This document shows, piece by piece, positions 39,765-50,879 of a stretch of DNA of 64,000 nucleotides; positions within the stretch are counted from its first letter, which is position 1; the number at the start of each line of letters is the position of its first letter. Made by a program: the position numbers and the translations under genes. The DNA is from Ridgeia piscesae (Eukaryota; Annelida; Polychaeta; Sabellida; Siboglinidae), in NCBI GenBank assembly GCA_025642075.2, contig JAODUO010000465.1, positions 217,501-281,500 on the forward strand, in the 5' to 3' direction. The notes beneath the pieces were generated by a model that saw only the letters and a program-made list of their open reading frames with translations, made no database searches and was not told the origin of the DNA.

Positions 39765-40106
39765 GCAAGGGAAATACGTGCTACTTCCACCAATCTAAAG
39801 AGAGAGACTGCAGTTGACGACCTTAAGAAATTGAACTACCCCGGTACGTCTTTAAATTCAACTGCTGCAAAAGAAATTAGCAGTATAATAACCTGCGTCT
39901 CCAACTACAACTTTCAGTCTAATTTTTGTTCGTGCACTACTTGAGAAGATATAATTATGTATGCTATTAGTTTGAACATTGTTTTTTTTAAATAATAATG
40001 TGTATTTCCTTAATTTTATGCAATGTTGTTCACCCAGTAGGGCTAGGGGCTATTTCGTGGCTTCGCTTCGCTTGTTATGACAATGATCCTCATAAGAATG
40101 CCTGAC

Positions 40107-40175
40107 TATGCCCTGACTGTAGAAAACAGTGGAAGGGTGTAAGAGGTTTGGCGTTGCAATCTCACTCCTCCCACA
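40107..40175 (+). pseudogene. R2-type zinc-finger relic
   Basis: Encodes CPDCRKQWKGVRGLALQSHS, which parallels CPDCGKQFKGKRGLSL in the nearby R2 protein, then stops (HTEL-TAG). Related copies lie at about 37880-37930 (deleted), 41505-41585, 45645-45725 and 47090-47165 (deleted). The first zinc-binding His is Gln in the intact-length copies. Confidence 0.55.
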
Positions 40176-41141
40176 CAGAGCTTTAGGACACCAACGAGAT
40201 CAAACGTTCATATCAGAATAACAATGACATACGATCTAAAAATACAAAATAATAACCTGAACAGGCAAGAGTGTTGACACGCACACACGCACAAATTTAA
40301 AATAGACAAAATATGAATATTTTTACAAACTTGTTAAAATAGTATTTATCCAATTTGATATTTATCTGTTATGTGTTACACGGTATGTAGTCGAGGCCAA
40401 GTAAAGGTCCGACTTTGCAGGGGTGACCCCATAGTTTAACAAGCGTCATTCCTTTGTGTTGGATCTCTGAGCTGCAGCGAGTGTTTGTAAACAGAGCCAA
40501 CACAGAGATTACATTTTCTTCCCCACCATCCTCCCCTTTCTACTCCCTTATCGGTTGTTGTATTGTCTTTTGTTAGTATGTGGGGTATAACATTGCCCCC
40601 ACCTTTGCTACTTGTACGTTGTCATTTTATAATTGTTAAGTAAGCTATGCACGTCATCATATAGGCAGTTAGCATCTATATGTGTTGTATTTTCTTGTTG
40701 AAAATCTTGCTACTAACCTATGACAATTTCATGGCTTTACATTTTGTTAGTACAATTATTAAATGACCTTTATCGACAATTACTCTTTGTGTGTTCTGTA
40801 GCAAACTAGCTCAGGGTTCTGCCATTAGGTATGCTATTATTCACATTGAACATCGGCAGGGGTCATTGTCCACGCTTAATCCAAGGAAGCTGAACTCACC
40901 AACTAAGACAATACGCCGAAGCTAGATAACAGAAATCAGGACCACTTCATGAGGTGCCAATAAAAGGGAAAATGATCGGACGCCGCTCATTGGCTGTGGC
41001 ACTTCTTGGTGGGAGGGAATGAGGGGCAGGTGTGACAGTGACTACTCCAAACTTTCTACATAAGGGCGTGAAATCACAATTCCTAACAACAGCAATCATG
41101 GCATCACAGTTTCAAAATGATTACGAAAGTGTGTGTATCCG

Positions 41142-41288
41142 TGTGACCACTGTAGAAAAGAATGTGTCAAAGAAGTTGTAGAGTGTTTGGAGTGCGGATG
41201 CTGGACGCATGCGTCTGGTATTGGGATGGAGGAGACGATGTTGGGAAAATGGAGCAGCGTCGATAAACATTTCCTGTGTGAATCATGA
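41142..41288 (+). pseudogene. PHD-finger relic, copy 1
   Basis: Encodes CDHCRKECVKEVVECLECGC, then WTHASG and FLCES-TGA. This is a PHD-type Cys4-His-Cys3 pattern in which ligand six is Gly in this copy and ligand eight is the TGA. PHD fingers occur in ORF1 of some CR1-like non-LTR retrotransposons. The ATG at 41098 is out of frame with the finger. Confidence 0.55.
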
Positions 41289-41504
41289 TCCTTCACGAAT
41301 GACATCTTCAACCTCTTTTTTGTTCCTGCACTACTTGAGAAGTAAGAATTTTCTATGCTATTAGTTTGAACATCGTGTTTTTTTTATAATAACACGTATT
41401 ACCTGAATTTTAAGCAATGTTGTACACCCAGTAGGGCTAGGGGCTATTTCGTGTCTTCGCTTTGCTTGCTATGACAATGATCCTCATGAGAATGCCTGAT
41501 GATG

Positions 41505-41585
41505 CCCTGACTGTAGCAAACAGTTGAAGGGTGTAAGAGGTTTGGCGTTGCAATCTCACTCCTCCCACACGGAGCTTTACCACAA
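41505..41585 (+). pseudogene. R2-type zinc-finger relic, most complete copy
   Basis: CPDCSKQLKGVRGLALQS continues to HTELYHN without a stop; the R2 counterpart is LHSRAAHAESYH. Two TGA codons lie immediately upstream in frame. Confidence 0.55.
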
Positions 41586-41640
41586 TAGGGCACCAATGAG
41601 ATCAAACATTCATTTCAGAATGTCTTTTGTGTGTGCGCAG

Positions 41641-41736
41641 TCACATTTGTGTCACAACAAACGCAACCGGTGTGGAATGGAGGACAGCGATATCGATGAA
41701 CTTGTGGCCAATGTCAACTCACTGAGACATCTGAAG
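41641..41736 (+). CDS. LRR exon of the composite unit, copy 2
   Basis: Near-identical to 38002-38097; Leu to Arg in RNRCG and Val to Ile at SDI. Acceptor CAG and donor AAG|GTGTTA are retained. Confidence 0.55.
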
Positions 41737-42332
41737 GTGTTAGGCGTACACACTGAAGTCTACACACACTAACACGTGTACGTACACGTGTGCACACACG
41801 TAACGAAATATACACATGTACGTATACAAATGCACTTTATCACATGTACATCAACATGTGCTCACTCATACAGTTCAATTTATTATGAGTTTGATTTTTG
41901 ATTTGCCTTAATACTAATTTATCCATTGTAATTCAATTTCTAAATTTGTGTTGCGTCCACTCAGCATGGTTGTTCTGGTGGCCTTTGATGACCTCAATGA
42001 CGTAGACTTGGTGGTGTCAAACTGCGTTTTAAACCAAACCCACACATACTAGCCTCTGTTGAAGACGCATTGTTTACGCTGCGCAGTTGTCGTGAATTTC
42101 GAGCAGTTAGTTTCGTTTTAGTGATTAGATATTCTGCTGATACTTAAACCAGCTTTAGAAACCATCTGAGCAGCTGTTTTGATCCAGTGGGATGACATTT
42201 CCTTGACACCGAGACAGGTCTGTGGACATTGCAATATTGTTTGATTTGTAGTGTATCGCATACATGTACTTTATAACACAAAGGTTTGTTTGAACATGTC
42301 ACATTGATCCCGTCCGTACACAGCACTGCTAG

Positions 42333-42636
42333 AGACTGCAGATGATGGTGGCTGACTGCAGATGATGGTGATTGAGAGGCTGCAGATGATGGTGGTTGAC
42401 AGACTGCAGATGATGGTGATTGAGAGACTGCAGATGATGGTGTTTGAGGGACTGCAGACGATGGTGATTGAGAGACTGCAGATGATGGTGGTTGAGAGAC
42501 TGCAGATGATGGTGGTTGAGAGACTGCAGATGATGGTGGTTGACTGCAGATGATGGTGGTTGACTGCAGATGATGGTGATTGAGAGACTGCAGATGATGG
42601 TGTTTGAGGGACTGCAGACGATGGTGATTGAGAGTG
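42333..42636 (+). repeat. 24-bp minisatellite, copy 2
   Basis: Same unit and flanks as 38696-38972, with a slightly different unit number and order, as expected for a VNTR copied by segmental duplication. Confidence 0.93.
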
Positions 42637-42992
42637 ATGTACGTGCGTTAACACGGCCATACTTGGATGCATCAACTCAGGACAAAGTTTCCAGACAGGA
42701 TTAATCTGCAGGTGATTGTGTACAGATGTACCATGTAACACCCCAGCCACTCTACCCCAATCGTCGGCCTGAAAGATGGCAAAGTGTCTTTTTAGGCTTG
42801 TTCTGGTGTATACAGGCCCAGTTGCTTTGAAAGACCAGTAGCCAAGGAACTGTGTGATAACTTCCTATTGCTATCAGTTGCCATCCACCTACTGACAAGT
42901 GCCAATTGGGCAAGTAGTAGACTCGGTGGGACTTTGGTCACACTCTTTTAGTTCTTTTCAATCAACATTTGTCACAGCTTTATGGAACGTAA

Positions 42993-43346
42993 AATGTTCA
43001 TGGCCTAGTTTATTTGGCAGAACATGTAAAAGCTCATGGTAATCTTGACATGTTTTCTGCATTTCCATTTGAAAATTTCCTCAGGCAGTTCAAGAAAATG
43101 GTCCGAAACCAGAACTTTGAGGTCCAGAAAATGAATATGAGAATCACAGAGAAGTCACAATTACCAGCTGTTTTTCATGATCACCCAGACGTGTTTGTTC
43201 CAAGTTTGAACAAAAAACACTCACAGGGCCCACTCCCAGCAGGAAATGTGTATTTTCCATGTTCTCAATATGGGGAAGCCCAATTGAAGGATTTTACTAT
43301 TATGGCAGAAGAACCTAACCATTGTGTTAAAACTGAAGCTAGATAA
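42993..43346 (+). pseudogene. CACTA/EnSpm-like transposon protein relic, copy 2
   Basis: The longest open version: 118 codons from NVHGLVYLAEHV through FSAFPFENFLRQFKKM to a TAG at 43346. It lacks the TAA seen in the other two copies. No transposase catalytic domain is present. Confidence 0.55.
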
Positions 43347-43394
43347 TAGAAATCAGAACCACTTCATGAGGTGCCAATAAAAGGGGAAATGATC

Positions 43395-43513
43395 GGACGC
43401 CGTTCATTGGCTGTGGCACTTCTTGGTGGGAATGAGGGGCAGGTGTGACAGTGACTACTCCAAACTTGCTATATAAGGGCGTGAAATCACAATTCCTAAC
43501 AAGAGCAATCATG
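43395..43513 (+). promoter_or_regulatory. TATA/CCAAT promoter-like block, copy 2 of 3
   Basis: An inverted CCAAT box (ATTGGCTGTGG) is followed by GGGGCAGGTGTGACAG and CTATATAAGGGCG at about 43470, with an ATG 40 bases later (43511). The block repeats before 41098 (TATA mutated to TACATAAG) and before 46644 (CTATATAAGGGCG). The layout suggests the internal or 5' promoter of a mobile element. Confidence 0.5.
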
Positions 43514-43554
43514 GCATCACAGTTTCAAAATGATTACGAAAGTGTGTGTATCCG

Positions 43555-43701
43555 TGTGACCACTGTAGAAAAGAATGTGTCAAAGAAGTTGTAGAGTGTT
43601 TGGAGTGCGGATGCTGGACGCATGCGTCTTGTGTTGGGATGGAGGAGACGATGTTGGGAAAATGGAGGAGCGCCGACAAAGATTTCCTCTGTGAATCATG
43701 A
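43555..43701 (+). pseudogene. PHD-finger relic, copy 2
   Basis: As copy 1 but with Cys at ligand six (WTHASCVGMEE). It again ends FLCES-TGA at the position of the last zinc-binding Cys. A TATA-containing promoter-like block lies just upstream. Confidence 0.6.
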
Positions 43702-43899
43702 TCCTTCACGAATGACACCTACGATATGACGAAAGCTCTGGAATGGTTGGCACAGAACTAAAATTGACTCTAGGTTCAAAACTAAACTAAATAAGTCAGT
43801 GGCATAACTTCCTTCACCTTTCAGGTATCGCTAAAGACTGCGACTCCCCATTTCATAGGCATATTTACTTTGTGTGTTGATCGAGGTGAGTGACTGTGT

Positions 43900-44015
43900 C
43901 GACTTTTGTCTCCTTCTCTACAGGATTGACAGCGACGACCTGACAGACGCCAGCTAGGGGGCACTAGAAGGTCTCCTGAGAGAGACACAAAGACAGAAGT
44001 TAGTGGTGTATGGGT
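43900..44015 (+). pseudogene. LRR exon relic
   Basis: TCTCTACAG then IDSDDLTDAS-TAG-GALEGLLRETQRQKL and G|GTAAGT. The splice sites are intact, but a TAG interrupts the LRR. Confidence 0.5.
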
Positions 44016-44504
44016 AAGTTGATCTGTTTAACCTTTGATACGTGCACATGTTAGTGTGTAACACAGCACATGCATGTGTTAGCCAGTGTCATGGTAGTGT
44101 TTTAACACAGGTGTATGTGCGTCAGTGAGTGTCACGTGATGTAAGTGCGTTAACACGGCCATACTTGGATGCATCAACTCAGGACAAAGTTTCCAGACAG
44201 GATTAATCTGCAGGTGATTGTGTACAGATGTACCATGTAACACCCCAGCCACTCTACCCCAATCGTCGGCCTGAAAGATGGCAAAGTGTCTTTTTAGGCT
44301 TGTTCTGGTGTATACAGGCCCAGTTGCTTTGAAAGACCAGTAGCCAAGGAACTGTGTGATAACCTCCTGTTGTTATCAGTTGCCATCCACCTACTGACAA
44401 GTGCCACTTGGGCAAGTAGTAGACTCGGTGGGACTTTGGTCACACTCTCTTAGTTCTTTTCAATCAACATTTGTCACAGCTTTCTGGACCAGATGGTGAC
44501 GTAA

Positions 44505-44939
44505 AATGTTCATGGCCTAGTTTATTTGGCAGAACATGTAAAAGCTCATGGTAATCTTGACATGTTTTCTGCATTTCCATTTGAAAATTTCCTCAGGCAG
44601 TTCAAGAAAATGGTTCGAAACCAAAACTTTGTGGTCCAGTAAATGAATATGAGAATCGCAGAGAAGTCAAAATTTGTTTTTCATGATCACCCAGACATGT
44701 TTGTTCCAAGTTTGAACAAAAAACACTCACAGGGCCCACTCGCAGCAGGAAATATGTATTTTCCATGTTCCCAATTGAAGGATTTTACTATTGCGGCAGA
44801 AGAACCTAACCATTGTGTTAAAATTGGTTCAGAAGTTGCTAAAATTGGTTCAGAACATTCTCCCGTGTCTTCAGAAAAGCTGGATATCCATGTAGTACAT
44901 GTGAATAAAGTACTCTATATGTCAGTAATGTTGAATTAA
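44505..44939 (+). pseudogene. CACTA/EnSpm-like transposon protein relic, copy 3
   Basis: Same block as 39332-39764, with the same TAA (near 44641) and the same extended C-terminal frame. Copies 1 and 3 are therefore closest relatives. Confidence 0.5.
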
Positions 44940-46689
44940 GCAAGGGAAATACGTGCTACTTCCACCAATCTAAAGAGAGAGACTGCAGTTGACGACCTTA
45001 AGAAATTGAACTACCCCGGTACGTCTTTAAATTCAACTGCTACAAAAGAAATTAGCAGTATAATAACCTGCGTCTCCAACTACAACTTTCAGTCTAATTT
45101 TTGTTCGTGCACTACTTGAGAAGATATAATTATGTATGCTATTAGTTTGAACATTGTTTTTTTTAAATAATAATGCGTACTCCACAAAGTACTATCATGC
45201 CATCAACACACGTGTGGTGTCTACTGATGCAGCAACGAGAGCGTACTGTATGAACACCGGTAAACAGTGTCGACGTGATTTAATTTTACTGCATGGCAAG
45301 GTAATGACGCATACACATCACAATTGCTTTGTTTAGCTGCAGCAGTAGTAGTTTCCACATGCCTGGATCGACCAAACATTGTTCACTAGGCTGTGAAAGC
45401 ACCGTATCAAATTGCCAAGTCATTTGTGTGGCTGGCAGATGATATGAGGGTGAGGAAGCTTTTTTGTTCATGCACTACTTGAGAAGTGAGAATTTTCTAT
45501 GTTATTAGTTTGAACATCGTGTTTTTTTCATAATAACACGTATTACCTGAATTTTAAGCAATGTTGTACACCCAGTAGGGCTAGGGGCTATTTCGTGGCT
45601 TCGCTTCACTTGTTATGACAATGATCCTCATGAGAATGCCTGACGATGCCCTGACTGTAGAAAACAGTTGAACGGTCTAAGAGGTTTGGCGTTGCAATCT
45701 CACTCCTCCCACACAGAGCTTTAGGACACCAACGAGATCAAACGTTCATTTCAGAATAACAATGACATACGATCTAAAAATACAAAATAATAACCTGAAC
45801 AGGCAAGAGTGTTGACACGCACACACGCACAAATTTAAAATAGACAAAATATGAATATTTTTACAAACTTGTTAAAATAGTATTTATCCAATTTGATATT
45901 TATCTGTTATGTGTTACACGGTATGTAGTCGAGGCCAAGTAAAGGTCCGATTTTGCAGGGGTGACCCCATAGTTTAACAAGCGTCATTCCTTTGTGTTGG
46001 ATCTCTGAGCTGCAGCGAGTGTTTGTAAACAGAGCCAACACAGAGATTACATTTTCTTCCCCACCATCCTCCCCTCTCTACTCCCTTATCAGTTGTTGTA
46101 TTGTGTCTTTTGTTAGTATGTGGGGTATAACATTGCCCCCACCTTTGCTACTTGTACGTTGTCATTTTATAATTGTTAAGTAAGCTATGCACGTCATTGT
46201 ATAGGCAGTTAGCATCTATATGTGTTGTATTTTCTTGTTGAAAATCTTGCTACTAACCTATGACAATTTCATGGCTTTACATTTTGTTAGTACAATTATT
46301 AAATGACCTTTATCGATAATTACTCATTGTGTGTTCTGTAGCAAACTAGCTCAGGGTTCTGCCATTAGGTATGCTATTATTCACATTGAACATAGGCAGG
46401 GGCTCATTGTCCACGCTTAATCCAAGGAAGCTGAACTCACCAACTAAGACAACTAAGACAATACACTGAAGCTAGATAATAGAAATCAGAACCACTTCAT
46501 GAGGTGCCAATAAAAGGGAAAATGATCGGACGCCGTTCATTGGCTGTGGCACTTCTTGGCGGGAATGAGGGGCAGGTGTGACAGTGACTACTCCAAACTT
46601 GCTATATAAGGGCGTGGAATCACAATTCCTAACAACAGCAATCATGGCATCACACAGTTTCCAAACGAGTCCGAAAGTGTGTGTATCCG

Positions 46690-46836
46690 TGTGACCACTG
46701 TAGAAAAGAATGTGTCAAAGAAGTTGTAGAGTGTTTGGAGTGCGGATGCTGGACGCATGCGTCTTGTGTTGGGATGGAGGAGACGATGTTGGAGAAATGG
46801 AGCAGTGCCGACAAAGATTTCCTGTGTGAATCATGA
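46690..46836 (+). pseudogene. PHD-finger relic, copy 3
   Basis: As copy 2 (WTHASCVGMEETMLEKW, then FLCES-TGA). The frame is open upstream through KCVYPCDHC but shifted relative to the ATG at 46644. Confidence 0.6.
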
Positions 46837-47000
46837 TCCTTCACGAATGACACCTTCAACCTCTTTTTTGTTCGTGCACTACTTGAAGTGAGAATTTTCT
46901 ATGCTATTAGTTTGAACATCGTGTTTTTTTTATAATAACACGTATTACCTGAATTTTATGCAATGTTGTTCACCCAGTAGGATTAGGTGCTATTTCGTGG

Positions 47001-47058
47001 CTTCGCTTCGCTTCGCTTCGCTTCGCTTCGCTTCGCTTCGCTTCGCTTCGCTTCGCTT
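47001..47058 (+). repeat. (CTTCG)n microsatellite
   Basis: Eleven CTTCG units plus CTT. Other copies of this duplicated segment carry only about two units (for example 37835, 40060). Confidence 0.95.
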
Positions 47059-47225
47059 GTTATGACAATGATCCTCATGAGAATGCCTGACGATGCCCTG
47101 ACTGTAGAAAACAGGGTGTAAGAGGTTTGGCGTTGCAATCTCACTCCTCCCACACGGAGCTTTACCACAATAGGGCACCAATGAGATCAAACGTTCATTT
47201 CAGAATGTCTTTTGTGTGTGCGCAG

Positions 47226-47321
47226 TCACATTTGTGTCACAACAAACGCAACCTGTGTGGAATGGAGGACAGTGATGTCGATGAACTTGTGGCCAATGTC
47301 AACTCGCTGAGACATCTGAAG
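47226..47321 (+). CDS. LRR exon of the composite unit, copy 3
   Basis: Near-identical to 38002-38097, open and with both splice sites. This is the last unit before the array ends. A possible next exon (AC|AAGGTCTGGAAG...) begins at about 47505 after TTTTACAG and reads DKVWKLRWFPEHFTTHFEEA before a TGA. Confidence 0.55.
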
Positions 47322-47399
47322 GTGTTAACGTACGTACTGAAGTCTACACACACCCTTTTGATCATGTTGCTTGACAGTGTTTGTTTTTCTTTTAACTAC

Positions 47400-49810
47400 A
47401 CAATAAGTAGCTGAACCCACTTGTAACCGGTGTTGGATTTTAAATGCACATTGTTCTTATTTGTTTCATAGTTATGTTTTAATTATTTTATTTATATTTT
47501 ACAGACAAGGTCTGGAAGCTGAGATGGTTCCCAGAACACTTTACTACTCATTTCGAGGAAGCCTACACACCCTACATACACACCCCAGACATGTCACCAA
47601 CGAGATGTGTTGCTGAAATTTGACGGCCAATTCCACTTGATCAAGTGGAGGGTCAAGATGTGGCCACTGTGTGAGTTAGATACTGGTTATACATACAACA
47701 TACACGTGTAGATAGGTAAGGAGGGACAACAGAAGGGGTCCATAGTGACTCTGGACACCAGAAAGGGGATGTCCAGGGACCGGCTGTCAGCCCTGGACCG
47801 ACTGATGTCATGTCACTGTGGACCGACTGATATCATGTCACCCTGGACAGAATCATGTCACGTCACCCAAACCGTATCGTCACGTGGAGGGACAGAGCCA
47901 TGATGATGAGGGAGATAGTTACGTAACTTTACAGTGGCATCCACCAGCAAGGGATGTTAGGCTGGCATAAATGATCGGCAGTCATTTGTCCACATCAGGT
48001 TGGTGGCAGTTCAGCCTCTTTGCTTCATATATCGTTTTTTATATTCGTTTTCCATACAGTGTGGTGCTGCTGAACTACACAGTGATTAATGAACTACTTC
48101 TTCGATGAGCCGACATTGTGTGGGCCCACACAATGACCGCAAGGCCATGTGTGTTGGCCCATGCTACTTTTGTGACAAACGCGGAGATCGTGGTGAGGGA
48201 CATGGAAACCCTGCCATTCCACCAGGGCAACTGCATTCACGTTGCGTGGTACATACTATGGTAGGTCATAATATTTTATTTTAAAGCAGTTCTCTAGCAT
48301 ATAAGATTGAGCTCTCAACCAAAAAAATTACAAAAGCAGATTACAATTTCCAGATAACTAAAAATTGCTAATTATCAGGTGAATTCATTTCAGATGGTAT
48401 AATTTATGCATAGATGGATTCATGATATGTTGTCATAGACATGTTTGCATTCCAGCACCACTCAGCTGGCCCGGAACACAAGGCCAGGACCCAGCGAGTA
48501 CTGCCTGTGTACGTAGTGTAGATAGTTTGATGTTGGATGCATGATGGAGGTATGAATAAGAGCCACAATGCAAAAAATTCCTTGTGCATTTTTAAAGTTA
48601 CTTTGTAATAATAAACTGTCTGACTTACTTATATATGAGCAGTCACAAAACGTGGAAGACTGGAAAAAATTGGAAGTGACAATATGTCTTCCCCTCAGTG
48701 TGTCACACCTCACACCTATAACTTGGCCTACACCTCTCATAGTTGCCGAGACAGACCCACTGTGTGTTGACGCCATACTGCTGCATGTCAGGACGAACAA
48801 CCTGCAGTCCATCTGTGACGATATCTGCCAGCTGGACAAGACTGAGTCAGCACCGGAGACTGATAGAAGACACAAGAGATGTACCCAGGAGTGGCTCTTG
48901 TTGTGTCTGCAGTACTCCCCCGTTATGATGAGTGAGTACCACCATCCACCAATGTATAGTAATGTAGTATTTGTATTGAAAAAATGCACTAATCTGTATT
49001 AATGTTTCCAAGGATTTAGGTAGAAGAGAAGTTAACTTTATTATATTATTTAAAATATTTTTACTTATTTAAAATAATTATTTATTTATTGGTATTACAA
49101 ACATAAATGAGATAGTAAAATTCATTGTTTACTCAGTTTCCTTCTTTTGCTCAGTGACCTGTATGAGACTGGCCTTCTATGGAATGGGCGGCTGCACCAG
49201 GTGACTGCCCAGATCCCTGGCGTGTGCTTCTGGGATTAGGACTGCATCCTCTCCCAGCTCAGATACCTCAGCGTTAAAGGCTACAGCCTGCTACACATAA
49301 CGACAGCCAGCCATATTCAGATGCTGTCAACTGACAGACAAGGCCCGCTCGTGTAAGTATCCATACAATTTTATTTTATTGTAGAACGCATTAATTATCA
49401 CGTAAACTCATTTTAGATGGTATAATTTATGCATAGGTGGAATCAAGAATGGCTGATATGTTGTCAGACATGTTTACATTCCAGCCCCACTCAGCAAGGA
49501 TCCAGTAGCATCAGACACTATGTGACAGACCTGCTGTGCAGTCCAGTGTCCCTTCTGCCCTGTGGTCTGCAAATCAGAGGATGTGCTGCTGGACCATGTC
49601 CTCGTAAAGCATCGCAACCTTTGCCGCGGTGCAGATGCTGAAGGTGATGGCAACCATTCTCCTGTGTCACAGCAGCCACTGGACACAGACACTCCAGTGA
49701 CTGGCATGACAGACGTGACAGTGGTAGGAGATGCGAGTCGTGTCTTATGTCAAGTTAGACCAACAGTTCTACTTCTAGGTGGTGACCACGTCCTCCACAT
49801 GTAAGTAGCC
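47400..49810 (+). other. Exon-like fragments of unrecognised genes
   Basis: Several stretches look spliced but belong to no family I recognise. At 48130-48265 there is an open frame from MTARPCVLAHATFV to IHVAWYILW. At 48640-48930 there is an open stretch containing CDDICQLDKTESAPE followed by GTGAGT. At 49156-49352 a stretch begins DLYETGLLWNGRLH and has an internal TAG. The scattered stops suggest pseudogenes or decayed elements. Confidence 0.4.
49542..49800 (+). CDS. Possible C2H2 zinc-finger exon
   Basis: After CTGTGCAG the frame reads QCPFCPVVCKSEDVLLDHVL then VKHRNLC: Cys-x2-Cys-x12-His-x4-His, a standard single C2H2 finger. It is followed by a Ser/Thr/Asp-rich stretch and a CACATG|GTAAGT-like donor at about 49800. 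No partner exon was identified. It could be part of a decayed element. Confidence 0.45.
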
Positions 49811-49959
49811 AAAACAAATCTGCATCATGCTTTGTTCACACAAGAAGTGAATTATTTAAGTCCACATTCAATCTGGAAATAATGCTAAATGTACATCTAC
49901 TGATCCCAGTCAGTATCCGTATATGCCAGACAAATCACACCGATACAGCCGATATTTAG

Positions 49960-50684
49960 TTGGATTATGGCTCTTATTCAGTGGAAACCATTAAACTTTT
50001 CAAAACATTCTATATCGGGAAGAACATTCAAGACAAAGTTAGGATGGAAATTAAGTTGACAGAACAACAAAATGATTTAATGATAGATGGTGTTTCACAG
50101 CTTGATCAAACCTGTTTAGATGAATATTTTCAAATTGTTCTGAACTATGCTGAAAGTGACACAGTATCTATAGCAAATCACCGGTACTACATCGAAGATC
50201 TTACATTTCTTTTTGGTGAACGTTGGCTGTCAAATTCTCTTCTAATGCGGATTAATGTAACGCTGAATGCAAAATGAGACTAAAGCTTGGGTGTACTACG
50301 CATCAGATTTACAACATCAGACAGATTCTGACACACAAATGTTCACGGTGGGCAATTATTTTGTTTGTGCCTGTTTATAGTAATGGTGGACCATGTTCCA
50401 TGGGTAGTTTGCAAGTGTCTAACACACATTTTGTTAGTCTAATCACAATTGAATTTAATATTTTAACCTATGCTGATACACTTGGCTGGGGAATACCAGG
50501 AACAGTTAAGACTATATCTCTGAAGATATCACAAGGCTTAGGGAAGCCAGCTCCTCTTTATTTATGTATTACTTTATTTTACTTTTATCACCAGCCTGGG
50601 GCTGATACTGGCTCATGTACTGTTCACATGTTTTGCTTAAATATCCATTACAGACATGTTCATCTATTTGCAGAGTATCTGTAA
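49960..50684 (+). pseudogene. Ulp1/SENP-like protease relic of a transposon
   Basis: Two adjoining frames (break at about 50275) read ERWLSNSLLM and then LFVPVYSNGGPCSMG, VSNTHF and YADTLGWGIPGTVK. This resembles the W-L..I / V-P-x(n)-HW..G / D-S-L progression of C48 proteases carried by several animal DNA transposons. The catalytic His-Trp position reads Pro-Cys, so it is probably dead. The assignment is inferred from motif order only. Confidence 0.4.
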
Positions 50685-50879
50685 TAATAGGTGCCTCACC
50701 AGCAAGTATATATCGGACCAGCTTCTATGGTCTTGCTGTTCCAAGTTCCCCAATTCCGACAAATGAAATTGATTTTCTGCACATCTTTCTCTAATCTCAC
50801 TTGTTGAGACAGGTGAACATGCAGTGGATAAAGACAGGCACAGTTGGTGTGAATATGTTAAAGAAAAGTAAATGTTTCC

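Larger units (their letters stand above)
37735..47400 (+). repeat. Composite tandem-duplication region
   Basis: At least three rounds of duplication are visible. 37735-39085 matches 41355-42750 (offset about 3.6 kb), 39000-39960 matches 44155-45130, and 39960-41330 matches about 45505-46870. The shared building blocks are an AT-rich start (TTAGTTTGAACAT...), a CTTCG run, an R2-type zinc-finger relic, an LRR exon, a 24-bp minisatellite, a CACTA-like relic and a TATA/PHD module. Confidence 0.88.
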
